From Flavihumibacter solisilvae (GTDB lineage: Bacteria; Bacteroidota; Bacteroidia; Chitinophagales; Chitinophagaceae), in the NCBI RefSeq assembly GCF_000814475.1, contig NZ_JSVC01000024.1:1-64000 (forward strand): a stretch of 64,000 bases of DNA, written 5' to 3'. Below are positions 54,555 through 62,353 of the stretch, one piece after another. Position numbers and translations under genes: made by a program. Position 1 is the first letter of the stretch. Each line of letters opens with the position of its first letter. A model generated the notes under the pieces. It made no database searches. It saw nothing but the letters and a program-made list of their open reading frames with translations, and was not told where the DNA came from.

Positions 54555-55712
54555 ATGAGCAGGAAACTCAGGATGGGAATGATCGGTGGAGGAAAAGATG
54601 CGTTTATAGGTGGGGTACACAGGATCGCTGCGATAATGGATGGAGAAACTGAACTGGTTTGCGGGGCGTTCAGCAGCAACAGGGAGAAGTCAAAGGAAAG
54701 TGGTGCATTGTTACATCTTCCGGCTGAAAGGGTGTATGGATCATATGAAGAAATGATCCTCGAAGAAAAAGAGTTGCCTGAAGGAATACGGATGGATTTT
54801 GTGAGTATCGTTACTCCCAACCATGTGCATTTTGCCCCGGCAAAACTGGCATTGGAAAATGGGTTTCACGTGGTGCTCGACAAACCCATGACCTTTTCAC
54901 TGGAAGAGGCAAAGGAGCTGAAGAAAATTGCCGACAATTCGGGTTTGCTGTTTTGCCTTACACATACCTATACCGGTTACCCGATGATCAAGGAGGCCCG
55001 CGAAATTGTGGCATCTGGTAAACTCGGGAAACTGAGAAAAGTTTACGTCGAATACCCGCAGGGATGGCTGAGCAAATACCTGGAAGTAACCGATTACAAA
55101 CAGGCACAGTGGCGTACTGATCCCAAGCGCAGCGGTATTGCAGGCGCAATGGGTGATATCGGGACGCATGCTTTCAACATGGCCGAATATGTAAGCGGGC
55201 TGAAAGTAACCAGCATTTGTGCAGACCTGAACATCAATGTGCCTGGTCGCCTGCTTGATGATGACGGTACGGTGTTATTGAAATTTGAGGGAGGTGCAAG
55301 CGGATTCCTTTTTGCCACGCAGGTGGCTGCGGGTGAAGAAAACAATGTTAAGATCCGCATCTATGGCGAGGAAGGCGGAATTGAATGGCAACAGGAAGAT
55401 GCGAATACATTGAAGGTAAAATGGTTTGACCAGCCTACTCAGGTATTACGCACCGGCGCTCCTTACCTTGGAAGTTTTGCGAAGCACAATTACCGTGTTC
55501 CCCCGGGGCACCCGGAAGGATACCTTGAAGCATTCGCGAACCTTTACAGAAATTTCGCTTTGACTTTGCGCGCGCGTCTCGATGGCCGTACTCCTGAAAA
55601 GGAGTGGCTCGACTTCCCCGGGATCGAAGAAGGCATCCGCGGAATGGCGTTCATCGAGAACGTCGTAAAAAGTGGCAGGAGTGAGAGGAAATGGACTGAG
55701 TTCGAACTGTGA
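54555..55712 (+). CDS. Gfo/Idh/MocA family NAD(P)-dependent dehydrogenase
   Basis: The 385-residue protein has a Rossmann motif MIGGGKDAFIGGVHR, the DKPMTFSLEEA segment, and a C-terminal substrate domain with GDIGTHAFNMAEYV containing the catalytic histidine. There is no signal peptide, so it works in the cytoplasm. Family members in related islands reduce or oxidise 3-keto sugars with NAD(H). It probably returns 3-keto-glucose or a related compound to the normal sugar. It is 11 bases after the small subunit gene. Confidence 0.92.
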   Translation: MSRKLRMGMIGGGKDAFIGGVHRIAAIMDGETELVCGAFSSNREKSKESGALLHLPAERVYGSYEEMILEEKELPEGIRMDFVSIVTPNHVHFAPAKLALENGFHVVLDKPMTFSLEEAKELKKIADNSGLLFCLTHTYTGYPMIKEAREIVASGKLGKLRKVYVEYPQGWLSKYLEVTDYKQAQWRTDPKRSGIAGAMGDIGTHAFNMAEYVSGLKVTSICADLNINVPGRLLDDDGTVLLKFEGGASGFLFATQVAAGEENNVKIRIYGEEGGIEWQQEDANTLKVKWFDQPTQVLRTGAPYLGSFAKHNYRVPPGHPEGYLEAFANLYRNFALTLRARLDGRTPEKEWLDFPGIEEGIRGMAFIENVVKSGRSERKWTEFEL

Positions 55713-55743
55713 TTAGACGGAGCTCGCAGCACAACGAATTTTT

Positions 55744-55769
55744 ACTTTTTAATTTTGACTTTTTAATTT
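55744..55769. repeat. 12-bp direct repeat, two copies
   Basis: ACTTTTTAATTT occurs at 55744-55755 and 55758-55769, a 14-base period, immediately before the start of the TIM barrel gene at 55775. Confidence 0.55.
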
Positions 55770-55774
55770 GAAAT

Positions 55775-56830
55775 ATGACCACATTAAAAGGCCCCGGTAT
55801 TTTCCTTGCGCAGTTTCTTGGTGACCAGGCTCCCTTCAACAATCTCCGTTCCATCTGCCTTTGGGCAGAATCACTGGGATTTAAAGGTGTACAGATCCCA
55901 AGTTGGGACAGCAGGTGCATCGACCTTAAACAGGCGGCAGAAAGCAAAACTTATGCAGATGAAATAAAAGGCATCGTAAATGAATGCGGGCTTTCCATTA
56001 CGGAATTGTCTACGCACCTGCAGGGACAACTCGTTGCCGTTCACCCGGCTTACAATGAGTTGTTTGATGGCTTTGCACCGGAAGAGGTTCGCGGCAATGC
56101 TGCTGCCCGCACAGAATGGGCAGTACAGCAGCTGAAATATGCAGCCAAAGCATCTCAGAACCTTGGACTCAATGCCCATGCTACGTTTAGCGGAAGCCTG
56201 TTGTGGCATACGGTTTACCCATGGCCCCAGCGTCCGGCAGGACTGGTAGAAACCGGTTTCCGTGAACTTGGAAAGCGGTGGAAACCTATTCTCGATGTAT
56301 TTGATGAAAATGGCGTTGATCTCTGTTATGAGATCCATCCGGGCGAAGACCTCCACGATGGCATCTCTTACGAGATGTTCCTGAAGGAAGTGAATGACCA
56401 TCCACGCGCCTGCCTGCTTTACGATCCCTCACATTTCGTGCTGCAGTGCCTCGACTATCTCGAATATATTGACATCTATCATGAGCGCATCAGGATGTTC
56501 CATGTAAAGGATGCTGAATTCAATCCAACCGGCAGGCAGGGTGTATATGGCGGTTACCAGAGCTGGATCGATCGTGCCGGCAGGTTCCGTTCCCTTGGCG
56601 ACGGGCAGGTTGATTTCGGAGCAATCTTCAGCAAGCTGGCTGCATATGACTATAAAGGCTGGGCGGTAATGGAATGGGAATGTTGCCTGAAACATCCGGA
56701 AGATGGTGCATCAGAAGGTGCTATCTTTATAAAGGATCACATCATCAGGGTTACCGAAAAAGCATTTGATGATTTTGCGGGAACCGGGTCAGACGAAGCT
56801 TTCAATAAAAAAATTCTAGGCATTCAATAA
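55775..56830 (+). CDS. Cytoplasmic sugar phosphate isomerase/epimerase-like TIM barrel
   Basis: The 351-residue TIM barrel belongs to the xylose isomerase-like superfamily. Candidate metal ligands are Glu and His in CYEIHPGEDLHDG, Asp and His in LLYDPSHFVLQ, His in FHVKDAEF and Glu in AVMEWECC. No signal peptide is present, unlike the two other barrels of this island. It may isomerise a keto-sugar made by the upstream enzymes. It is 62 bases after the Gfo/Idh/MocA gene. Confidence 0.88.
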   Translation: MTTLKGPGIFLAQFLGDQAPFNNLRSICLWAESLGFKGVQIPSWDSRCIDLKQAAESKTYADEIKGIVNECGLSITELSTHLQGQLVAVHPAYNELFDGFAPEEVRGNAAARTEWAVQQLKYAAKASQNLGLNAHATFSGSLLWHTVYPWPQRPAGLVETGFRELGKRWKPILDVFDENGVDLCYEIHPGEDLHDGISYEMFLKEVNDHPRACLLYDPSHFVLQCLDYLEYIDIYHERIRMFHVKDAEFNPTGRQGVYGGYQSWIDRAGRFRSLGDGQVDFGAIFSKLAAYDYKGWAVMEWECCLKHPEDGASEGAIFIKDHIIRVTEKAFDDFAGTGSDEAFNKKILGIQ

Positions 56831-56840
56831 ACAAACGAAA

Positions 56841-57230
56841 ATGAAAAAGTTCTTCATCGTGCTGGGCGTAAGCGCCATTGCCATTGCATGTGGAAACAAC
56901 CAGACAACTGAAAAAAAGGCGGACGAACCCGCGGCAAAAGAAGAGCAGGCAGCACCTGCACCTGCAGAGGATGACAAGGGGGTTGAACTGATTGCGTCAA
57001 GCGATTGTCTTACCTGTCACAAGGTTAACGAAAAGGCCATCGGCCCTTCTTATTCTGACGTTGCAAAAAAATACACTGCAGACGACGCTACTATTACTGA
57101 TCTGGCAAACAAGATCATAAAAGGTGGCAGTGGTGTATGGGGACAGGTTCCCATGACCCCTCACCCACAGGTATCTGAGGACGATGCGAAAACAATGGTG
57201 AAATACATACTGACACTCAAAAACCAATAA
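56841..57230 (+). CDS. Lipoprotein c-type cytochrome
   Basis: A short leader ending IAIAC (Cys17) predicts a lipoprotein. An Ala/Pro/Glu/Lys linker (20-45) connects it to a mono-haem cytochrome c domain with CLTCH (Cys56, Cys59, His60) and an axial Met105 in PMTPHP. It should accept electrons from the exported GMC dehydrogenase and pass them to the respiratory chain. It is the only electron carrier in the island and lies 10 bases after the TIM barrel gene. Confidence 0.95.
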   Translation: MKKFFIVLGVSAIAIACGNNQTTEKKADEPAAKEEQAAPAPAEDDKGVELIASSDCLTCHKVNEKAIGPSYSDVAKKYTADDATITDLANKIIKGGSGVWGQVPMTPHPQVSEDDAKTMVKYILTLKNQ

Positions 57231-57232
57231 GA

Positions 57233-57985
57233 ATGATCAAAAGGATATTTGCTTTTTCCGCTACCCTGGCAGTACTGGCATCGTGTGGTTCTTCCAACAA
57301 AGTATCTGATAACGCGGCTGCAGACAATACACTGAGCAAGCAGGAGAAAAAAGAAGGCTGGCAATTATTGTTCGACGGAACTTCAACCAAAGGCTGGCAT
57401 ACATTCGGCAAAACCATTACCGGCCCGGCATGGAAAGTTGACAATGGTACGCTTCACCTCGATGCTTCCGCCAAAGGTGCCGACTGGCAGACAGGTGGCG
57501 GCGGTGATATCGTAACGGAAGAGGCTTTCACTAACTATCACCTCAAGCTCGAGTGGAAGATTTCCAAAGATGGTAACAGTGGTGTAATCTTCAACGTACA
57601 GGATGAGCCAGCTAAATACAAATACGTTTGGTATACCGGTCCGGAAATGCAGGTGCTCGATAACAACGGTCATCCTGATGCAAAGATTCACAAACACAGG
57701 GCTGGTGATCTTTACGACCTGGTTGCATCAACACCTGAAACTGTGAAGCCTGTAGGAGAATGGAACCTTGCTGAGATCATCCAGAACAATGGCAAGCTTG
57801 AATTTAAACTTAACGGAACAACTGTAGTGTCAACAAGCTATGGTGACGATGCCTGGAAGGCACTCGTGGCCGGTAGTAAGTTTAAAGGAATGCCTGACTT
57901 CGGAAAATTCAGCACAGGTAAACTGGCACTCCAGGATCATGGTAATGACGTATGGTACAAAAACATTAAGATCCTCAAACTCTAA
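57233..57985 (+). CDS. DUF1080 (3-keto-disaccharide hydrolase family) lipoprotein
   Basis: The signal ends in LASC (Cys19), a lipobox. The mature part is a concanavalin-like beta-sandwich of the DUF1080/PF06439 family, with GWQLLFDGTSTKGWHTF near 41-58, LEWKISKDGNSGVIF and a final ALQDHGNDVWYKNIKI, all family signatures. The family was renamed after members that cleave 3-keto-disaccharides. A surface role in releasing 3-keto-glucose from oxidised glycosides fits the neighbouring genes. It is two bases after the cytochrome gene. Confidence 0.93.
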   Translation: MIKRIFAFSATLAVLASCGSSNKVSDNAAADNTLSKQEKKEGWQLLFDGTSTKGWHTFGKTITGPAWKVDNGTLHLDASAKGADWQTGGGGDIVTEEAFTNYHLKLEWKISKDGNSGVIFNVQDEPAKYKYVWYTGPEMQVLDNNGHPDAKIHKHRAGDLYDLVASTPETVKPVGEWNLAEIIQNNGKLEFKLNGTTVVSTSYGDDAWKALVAGSKFKGMPDFGKFSTGKLALQDHGNDVWYKNIKILKL

Positions 57986-58008
57986 TGAGCCTTCAGGCTT
58001 ACAGAAAC

Positions 58009-58039
58009 AAAAAAGGCAACCTCGGAGGTTGCCTTTTTT
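58009..58039. terminator. Bidirectional terminator at the island's plus end
   Basis: A 14-bp stem (58009-58022 with 58026-58039) has A-tracts on one side and T-tracts on the other, so it can end both the plus arm (stop 57985) and the minus-strand gene at 58057. Confidence 0.88.
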
Positions 58040-58056
58040 AATGAGCGCCAGCCAGG

Positions 58057-58938
58057 TTAAACCAGGTTAGCTTTGATATACTTAATGCTTGATTGAATAC
58101 TTCCGATCGGCTCAGGAACGTAATTATTTTCCTGCTCTACGTAAAAATGCTTCAATCCTGCTACTCCTGCTGCTTTAAAGATGCGTTTGTAGTCAATTGA
58201 TCCATTTCCGATCTCGGTATTCTGCTCACGCTTCACTTTATCCATATCCTTTACATGCCAGAGCGGAACGCGGCCTTTATGCTGGTTGAACAGGTTGATA
58301 GGATCAAGTCCAGCGAAAACAACCCAGTACAGGTCAAGTTCCCACTTCACGAGATTTGCATCCGTTTCCTTGCTGAATACATCAAACCCTGTTGTTCCAT
58401 CATACGACTTGAATTCAAAGTCGTGGTTATGATAAGCCATCTGAATTCCGGCATTTTTGCAAAGCTCACCAGCGACATTCAGCCGCGCGGCAATCTTTTT
58501 ATAGTCGTCAAGATTCTGGCGTCTTTCCGTATGCAGCCAGGGAATTACTAGGTACTCGTGTTTCATTTCAACAGCAGCAGCAATCATGTCTTTCATTTCG
58601 GCCTCTCCCTTTTCTGATTCCTCGTACAGGAATGACTGGGGCAGGTAATGACCGCTTGGAGATACCAGTCCCAGTGAATTGGCATAAGCAGCAAATTCTT
58701 TAACCGGGATCCCAAAGAATTTACCCTGGCCATAACCAAACATTTCGATCTTTTTATAACCAGCGGCGGCTACCTTGTCAAGAACTCCCTTTGGATCCTT
58801 GCTGATCAGGTCCCGTAGTGTATATAGCTGAATCCCTACTTCGCCTTTTTTCCTGGCGGCAAGCAGCATATCAGGCAGGAACAACATGGCCGGAGTTACT
58901 ATCGCGGCGTTTTTCAGAAAGCTTCTGCGTGTATTCAT
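58057..58938 (-). CDS. Exported sugar isomerase/epimerase-like TIM barrel (third barrel)
   Basis: The start at 58938 is chosen because it gives a twin-arginine-like NTRRSFLKNA leader with a hydrophobic stretch; a longer in-frame start at 59013 would add 25 residues of AT-rich spacer. The barrel carries GIQLYTLRD, AYHNHDFEF, ELDLYWV, WHVKDMD and YVEQEN motifs with the usual metal ligands. It resembles the 49659 product in function class but differs in sequence. It is separated from the plus arm by a shared terminator and converges with it. Confidence 0.88.
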   Translation of the reverse strand: MNTRRSFLKNAAIVTPAMLFLPDMLLAARKKGEVGIQLYTLRDLISKDPKGVLDKVAAAGYKKIEMFGYGQGKFFGIPVKEFAAYANSLGLVSPSGHYLPQSFLYEESEKGEAEMKDMIAAAVEMKHEYLVIPWLHTERRQNLDDYKKIAARLNVAGELCKNAGIQMAYHNHDFEFKSYDGTTGFDVFSKETDANLVKWELDLYWVVFAGLDPINLFNQHKGRVPLWHVKDMDKVKREQNTEIGNGSIDYKRIFKAAGVAGLKHFYVEQENNYVPEPIGSIQSSIKYIKANLV

Positions 58939-59016
58939 TTTATTATTGGAATGAACTATGAATATAGTAAAAAGTAAAAATGAAAAGTGAAAAATGAAAA
59001 AGAGCGGAAACAAAAA

Positions 59017-59040
59017 AGCCGGTCCTGAAAAGGACCGGCT
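59017..59040 (-). terminator. Intrinsic terminator of rpsL-rpsG
   Basis: A perfect 10-bp stem (59017-59026 with 59031-59040, GC-rich) with a GAAA loop is followed by TTTTTT on the minus strand. It lies 24 bases after the rpsG stop. Confidence 0.9.
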
Positions 59041-59063
59041 GTATGAAAAAGTAGATAATACTG

Positions 59064-59531
59064 TTAGATGCGGAAGTGTGAGAATGCCTTGTTGGCTTCA
59101 GCCATACGATGGGTGTCTTCTTTTTTCTTGAATGCACCACCTTCGCCCTTGCTTGCTGCAACGATTTCGTTGGCAAGTTTATCGGCCATGCTGCGTCCGT
59201 TTCTTTCGCGGCTGAAGCGGATCAGCCATTTTATGCTGAGGGATACTTTCCTGTCCTGGCGTACCTCAGCAGGGATCTGGAAGGTTGCACCACCGATACG
59301 ACGGCTGCGAACTTCAACAGCAGGCGTTACGTTGGACAAAGCCCTTTTCCAGATTTCGTAACCATCTTCATTTGTGATTTTGGCTACTTTATCAATTGCA
59401 TCGTAGAAGATTTCAAAAGCAACGCTTTTTTTACCTTGCCACATAATATTGTTAACAAAACGTGTAACCAGTTTATCATTATACCTGGCATCAGGTGCCA
59501 GAGGTAATTTTTTGGCTTGTGCTTTCCTCAT
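59064..59531 (-). CDS. rpsG: 30S ribosomal protein S7
   Basis: The 155-residue protein begins [19 protein letters not shown] and carries the RNA-binding [17 protein letters not shown] and the C-terminal [16 protein letters not shown] segments. S7 nucleates assembly of the 30S head. It is 18 bases after rpsL. An intrinsic terminator follows it, so it no longer reads into fusA. Confidence 0.98.
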   Translation of the reverse strand: MRKAQAKKLPLAPDARYNDKLVTRFVNNIMWQGKKSVAFEIFYDAIDKVAKITNEDGYEIWKRALSNVTPAVEVRSRRIGGATFQIPAEVRQDRKVSLSIKWLIRFSRERNGRSMADKLANEIVAASKGEGGAFKKKEDTHRMAEANKAFSHFRI

Positions 59532-59549
59532 GGAAGATCTTTTTTATAT

Positions 59550-59948
59550 TTATTTTTTACCTGCTGGTTTTGCTCCACCTTTTTCTTTCTTGGTTCCGTA
59601 TTTAGAACGGCTTTGCTTCCTGTCCTTCACACCGGCAGTATCAAGGCTACCACGAACAATGTGGTAACGTACACCCGGAAGATCTTTCACACGACCACCG
59701 CGGATCAGTACGATCGAGTGCTCCTGCAGGTTGTGGCCTTCACCTGGGATGTAGGCAATAACCTCTACTTTGTTGGTAAGGCGAACCTTAGCCACTTTAC
59801 GCAGAGCGGAGTTAGGTTTTTTGGGCGTTGTGGTGTACACACGGGTACAAACACCGCGACGCTGAGGGCAGGCATCCAATGCCCTGGATTTGCTCTTTGC
59901 CTTAATAATTTCTCTACCTTTTCTTACTAATTGCTGTATTGTAGGCAT
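59550..59948 (-). CDS. rpsL: 30S ribosomal protein S12
   Basis: The chosen start gives the conserved [14 protein letters not shown]-terminus; an upstream in-frame start at 60002 would add 18 residues not found in the family and overlaps the promoter. The protein has [32 protein letters not shown], the decoding-centre region with the lysine that is changed in streptomycin-resistant strains, and [17 protein letters not shown]. Length 132 residues is standard. Confidence 0.98.
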   Translation of the reverse strand: MPTIQQLVRKGREIIKAKSKSRALDACPQRRGVCTRVYTTTPKKPNSALRKVAKVRLTNKVEVIAYIPGEGHNLQEHSIVLIRGGRVKDLPGVRYHIVRGSLDTAGVKDRKQSRSKYGTKKEKGGAKPAGKK

Positions 59949-59972
59949 TCTAACCTTATTTAATTGGGACGG

Positions 59973-60002
59973 CAAAGGTAGAATCCATTGCCGAAAAAAC
60001 AA
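59973..60002 (-). promoter_or_regulatory. Predicted promoter of rpsL-rpsG
   Basis: TTG (60000-60002), a 19-base spacer and TACCTTTG (59973-59980) on the minus strand match the Bacteroidota promoter exactly and are identical in spacing and -7 sequence to the rpsJ promoter. The start codon follows 25 bases downstream. Confidence 0.78.
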
Positions 60003-60021
60003 AATAAAATTCTGGGATGTT

Positions 60022-61086
60022 CTAGACCTTCCACATCCAATTGTGTGTATCGGGCGTCCGCGCTTCCCTGATTGCGGCGAGGCGTTCTTTAACTTCGAGG
60101 GCGATTGACGCTTTAGAAACGTCGAACTTCATCGCATACTCCTTGTATTTCAGCTCCTGGATCAACGCGATCACAGCGGCAGTTCCTGTTCCGAATGCCT
60201 CCTGCAGGGCGCCTTTACCGTACGCTTCGAGCAGCTCGTCAATACTGATCCTGCGCTCTTCCACTGTAATACCCATTTCTTTTAAAACGGTCATTACGCT
60301 GTCGCGGGTAACACCGGCAAGAATGGTCCCTTCTTCAAGTGATGGGGTAACCGCTACCCCATTGATCACGAAGAATACGTTCATCATTCCTACTTCCTGC
60401 AGCCATTTGTGCTCAAACGCATCTGTCCACAGTACCTGGTCATACCCCTGCTGTTTTGCTACGGTTGCTGCAAGCATGCTGCCGCCATAGTTACCGGCGT
60501 TCTTGGAAAAGCCGACACCACCGGGAGCGGCGCGGGTATACGCTTCTTCTACCACGATCTTCATCGGAGCGGCATAGTAAGGTCCGGTCGGGCTCAGGAT
60601 GATCAGGAATTTATAGGTTTCCGACGGACGTACCCCCAGCATGGTATCTGTGGAGAACATCAGCGGACGGATATATAAGGAATGTTCCTTCATGGCAGGA
60701 ATCCAGTTTTTATCCAGGGCAATGAGTTTCCGCAGGCCCTCCATGAAGATCTCTTCGGGAACAGGCGGCATGTTCATGCGCTCGGCCGACTTATTGAACC
60801 GGCGGAAATTGTCTTCCGGGCGAAAAACGTATGCATTTCCCTGTTCGTCGCGATAGGCTTTGATGCCTTCGAAAATGGCCTGTCCATAATGCAGGGCGGC
60901 CAGGGATGGATCCAGCAACAGGGGCTGGTAGGGCTTAATTTCTACATTCTTCCATTCCCCGTTCTCATAATCTGCTTCCAGCATATGATCTGTGAAGTAA
61001 CGACCGAAAGGAATGTTCTCCAAAGGCGTGTCATTCAATTTACTGCGCTCAACTTTGGAAACAGGAATATCAAAAGCTGCGATCAT
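60022..61086 (-). CDS. ilvE: Branched-chain amino acid aminotransferase
   Basis: The start at 61086 gives the usual [17 protein letters not shown] beginning; an in-frame start at 61146 would add 20 residues of doubtful character. PLP class IV signatures are present: catalytic Lys in [30 protein letters not shown] and FGTGTAAV. The enzyme interconverts branched-chain amino acids and 2-oxoacids with glutamate. Length of 354 residues fits the eukaryote-like BCAT branch. It is transcribed divergently from the 61222 gene. Confidence 0.95.
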   Translation of the reverse strand: MIAAFDIPVSKVERSKLNDTPLENIPFGRYFTDHMLEADYENGEWKNVEIKPYQPLLLDPSLAALHYGQAIFEGIKAYRDEQGNAYVFRPEDNFRRFNKSAERMNMPPVPEEIFMEGLRKLIALDKNWIPAMKEHSLYIRPLMFSTDTMLGVRPSETYKFLIILSPTGPYYAAPMKIVVEEAYTRAAPGGVGFSKNAGNYGGSMLAATVAKQQGYDQVLWTDAFEHKWLQEVGMMNVFFVINGVAVTPSLEEGTILAGVTRDSVMTVLKEMGITVEERRISIDELLEAYGKGALQEAFGTGTAAVIALIQELKYKEYAMKFDVSKASIALEVKERLAAIREARTPDTHNWMWKV

Positions 61087-61150
61087 AATTGGTACATTTG
61101 CTGCAAAGAAACAACGAAAAAAGTGGGCAGCCAAACGAACGGGCAAATTT

Positions 61151-61168
61151 TACTAACAAATGTTAGTA
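61151..61168. promoter_or_regulatory. Perfect palindrome between ilvE and 61222 genes
   Basis: TACTAAC (61151-61157) and GTTAGTA (61162-61168) are perfect reverse complements around AAAT. Such a 7-bp dyad in a 135-base divergent spacer is consistent with an operator, but no regulator gene is adjacent. Confidence 0.4.
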
Positions 61169-61221
61169 TTGTTTCCGTTGGCTTTCTTTACCACCTTCAC
61201 TACTTTTAATAAACTGATTGA

Positions 61222-61740
61222 ATGCAACTCAACCAGATCCGTCTTTCCACAGATCTACTGCAGGCGCTTTATACCGGCACACTGGTGCTGCCCGAAAACC
61301 AGGGCCCGGCAAGCAACGGAAAGCAGGCTGAAAGCGAGGTGGTGCCAATTTCATACCTCGGCAGGAACCAGCGAAAATTTACTGTGCTGGTGTATTACCC
61401 CAATGAGCTGTACCTGCCAGACGATTCCCTCCAGTTCCTGGGCTCCGTACTTAAGGCCTGCCAGCTTACCATAGCGGATGTGGCAATAGTGAACCTGGCG
61501 CGAACTCCCGTTACGATGGCTGAGATCCGGCAGCAGTTGTCCCCTGCCATAATAATTGCATTTGGCGGCAAGGCCCTTGCAGAAGGATTTCCTGCAGGAA
61601 CCCTGTTGGCATCCGGTAATGCCGGCGGGCTTCGGTTCATGCAGGGCCCAGAGCTCGAAGTTTTAAGTCAGCCCGGTGACGCAGCAAAGCCACTGAAAAA
61701 ACTTCTCTGGGAGTCGTTAAAACATATGCTGGAAATGTAA
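61222..61740 (+). CDS. Conserved hypothetical protein, 172 aa
   Basis: I do not recognise a named family. The protein is soluble, with alternating beta strands and helices from about 45 to 150 (FTVLVYYPNELYLP, IIIAFGGKAL), possibly a Rossmann-like or uracil-DNA-glycosylase-like alpha/beta fold. No catalytic residues can be assigned. It lies 8 bases before rdgB and is probably its operon partner. Confidence 0.75.
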   Translation: MQLNQIRLSTDLLQALYTGTLVLPENQGPASNGKQAESEVVPISYLGRNQRKFTVLVYYPNELYLPDDSLQFLGSVLKACQLTIADVAIVNLARTPVTMAEIRQQLSPAIIIAFGGKALAEGFPAGTLLASGNAGGLRFMQGPELEVLSQPGDAAKPLKKLLWESLKHMLEM

Positions 61741-61748
61741 ATATTGCC

Positions 61749-62348
61749 ATGGAACTTATATTTGCCACCAATAACCAGAACAAGGTTGCGGAAATTCAAC
61801 ATATTGTGCCCCAGACCATACGGGTCATTTCACTTCGGGAGGCAGGAATCGAAATCGAAATCCCGGAGCCCCATGACACACTGGAGGCGAATGCCACTGA
61901 AAAATCGACCACAATCAACCGGCTGACCGGTAAAAATTGTTTCAGTGAGGATACCGGCCTTGAAGTATATGCGTTAAATGGGGCACCGGGGGTAAAAAGT
62001 GCCCGTTATGCGGGCGAACCCGTTGATTTTGAAAGGAATATCCGTTTGCTGCTGAAAGAAATGGAAAATATCCAGGAGAGAAGAGCCCGTTTCCGGACAG
62101 TAATTTCGTTACAGCTCAACGGGGAAGAGCATTTGTTTGAAGGTAGTTGCGAGGGAACGATCACAGCCAGTCCCCGGGGAACCAATGGCTTCGGCTATGA
62201 CCCGGTATTTGTGCCGGATGGAGCTGACCGAAGTTTCGGAGAAATGAGCATGGATGAAAAGAAGGTATACAGCCACCGCAGGAAGGCAACCGACCAGCTC
62301 GTTTCGTTCCTGGAACGCAAAGTGACCAAAAAAACACAGGAAGAATAA
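61749..62348 (+). CDS. rdgB: Non-canonical purine NTP pyrophosphatase (RdgB/HAM1)
   Basis: The 199-residue protein contains TNNQNK near 7-12, FSEDTGLEV near 65, GAPGVKSARYAG, TNGFGYDPVF and SHRRKA, the complete RdgB/HAM1 pattern. It hydrolyses dITP, ITP and XTP to monophosphates and keeps them out of nucleic acids. It is followed by the sigma factor gene after 5 bases, so read-through is likely. Confidence 0.96.
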   Translation: MELIFATNNQNKVAEIQHIVPQTIRVISLREAGIEIEIPEPHDTLEANATEKSTTINRLTGKNCFSEDTGLEVYALNGAPGVKSARYAGEPVDFERNIRLLLKEMENIQERRARFRTVISLQLNGEEHLFEGSCEGTITASPRGTNGFGYDPVFVPDGADRSFGEMSMDEKKVYSHRRKATDQLVSFLERKVTKKTQEE

Positions 62349-62353
62349 AAAAA

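Noticed and set aside
45585-58938. Possible mobile element carrying the sugar island
   Set aside because: No integrase, transposase, terminal repeats or tRNA attachment site was seen; movement cannot be supported beyond the unusual position.
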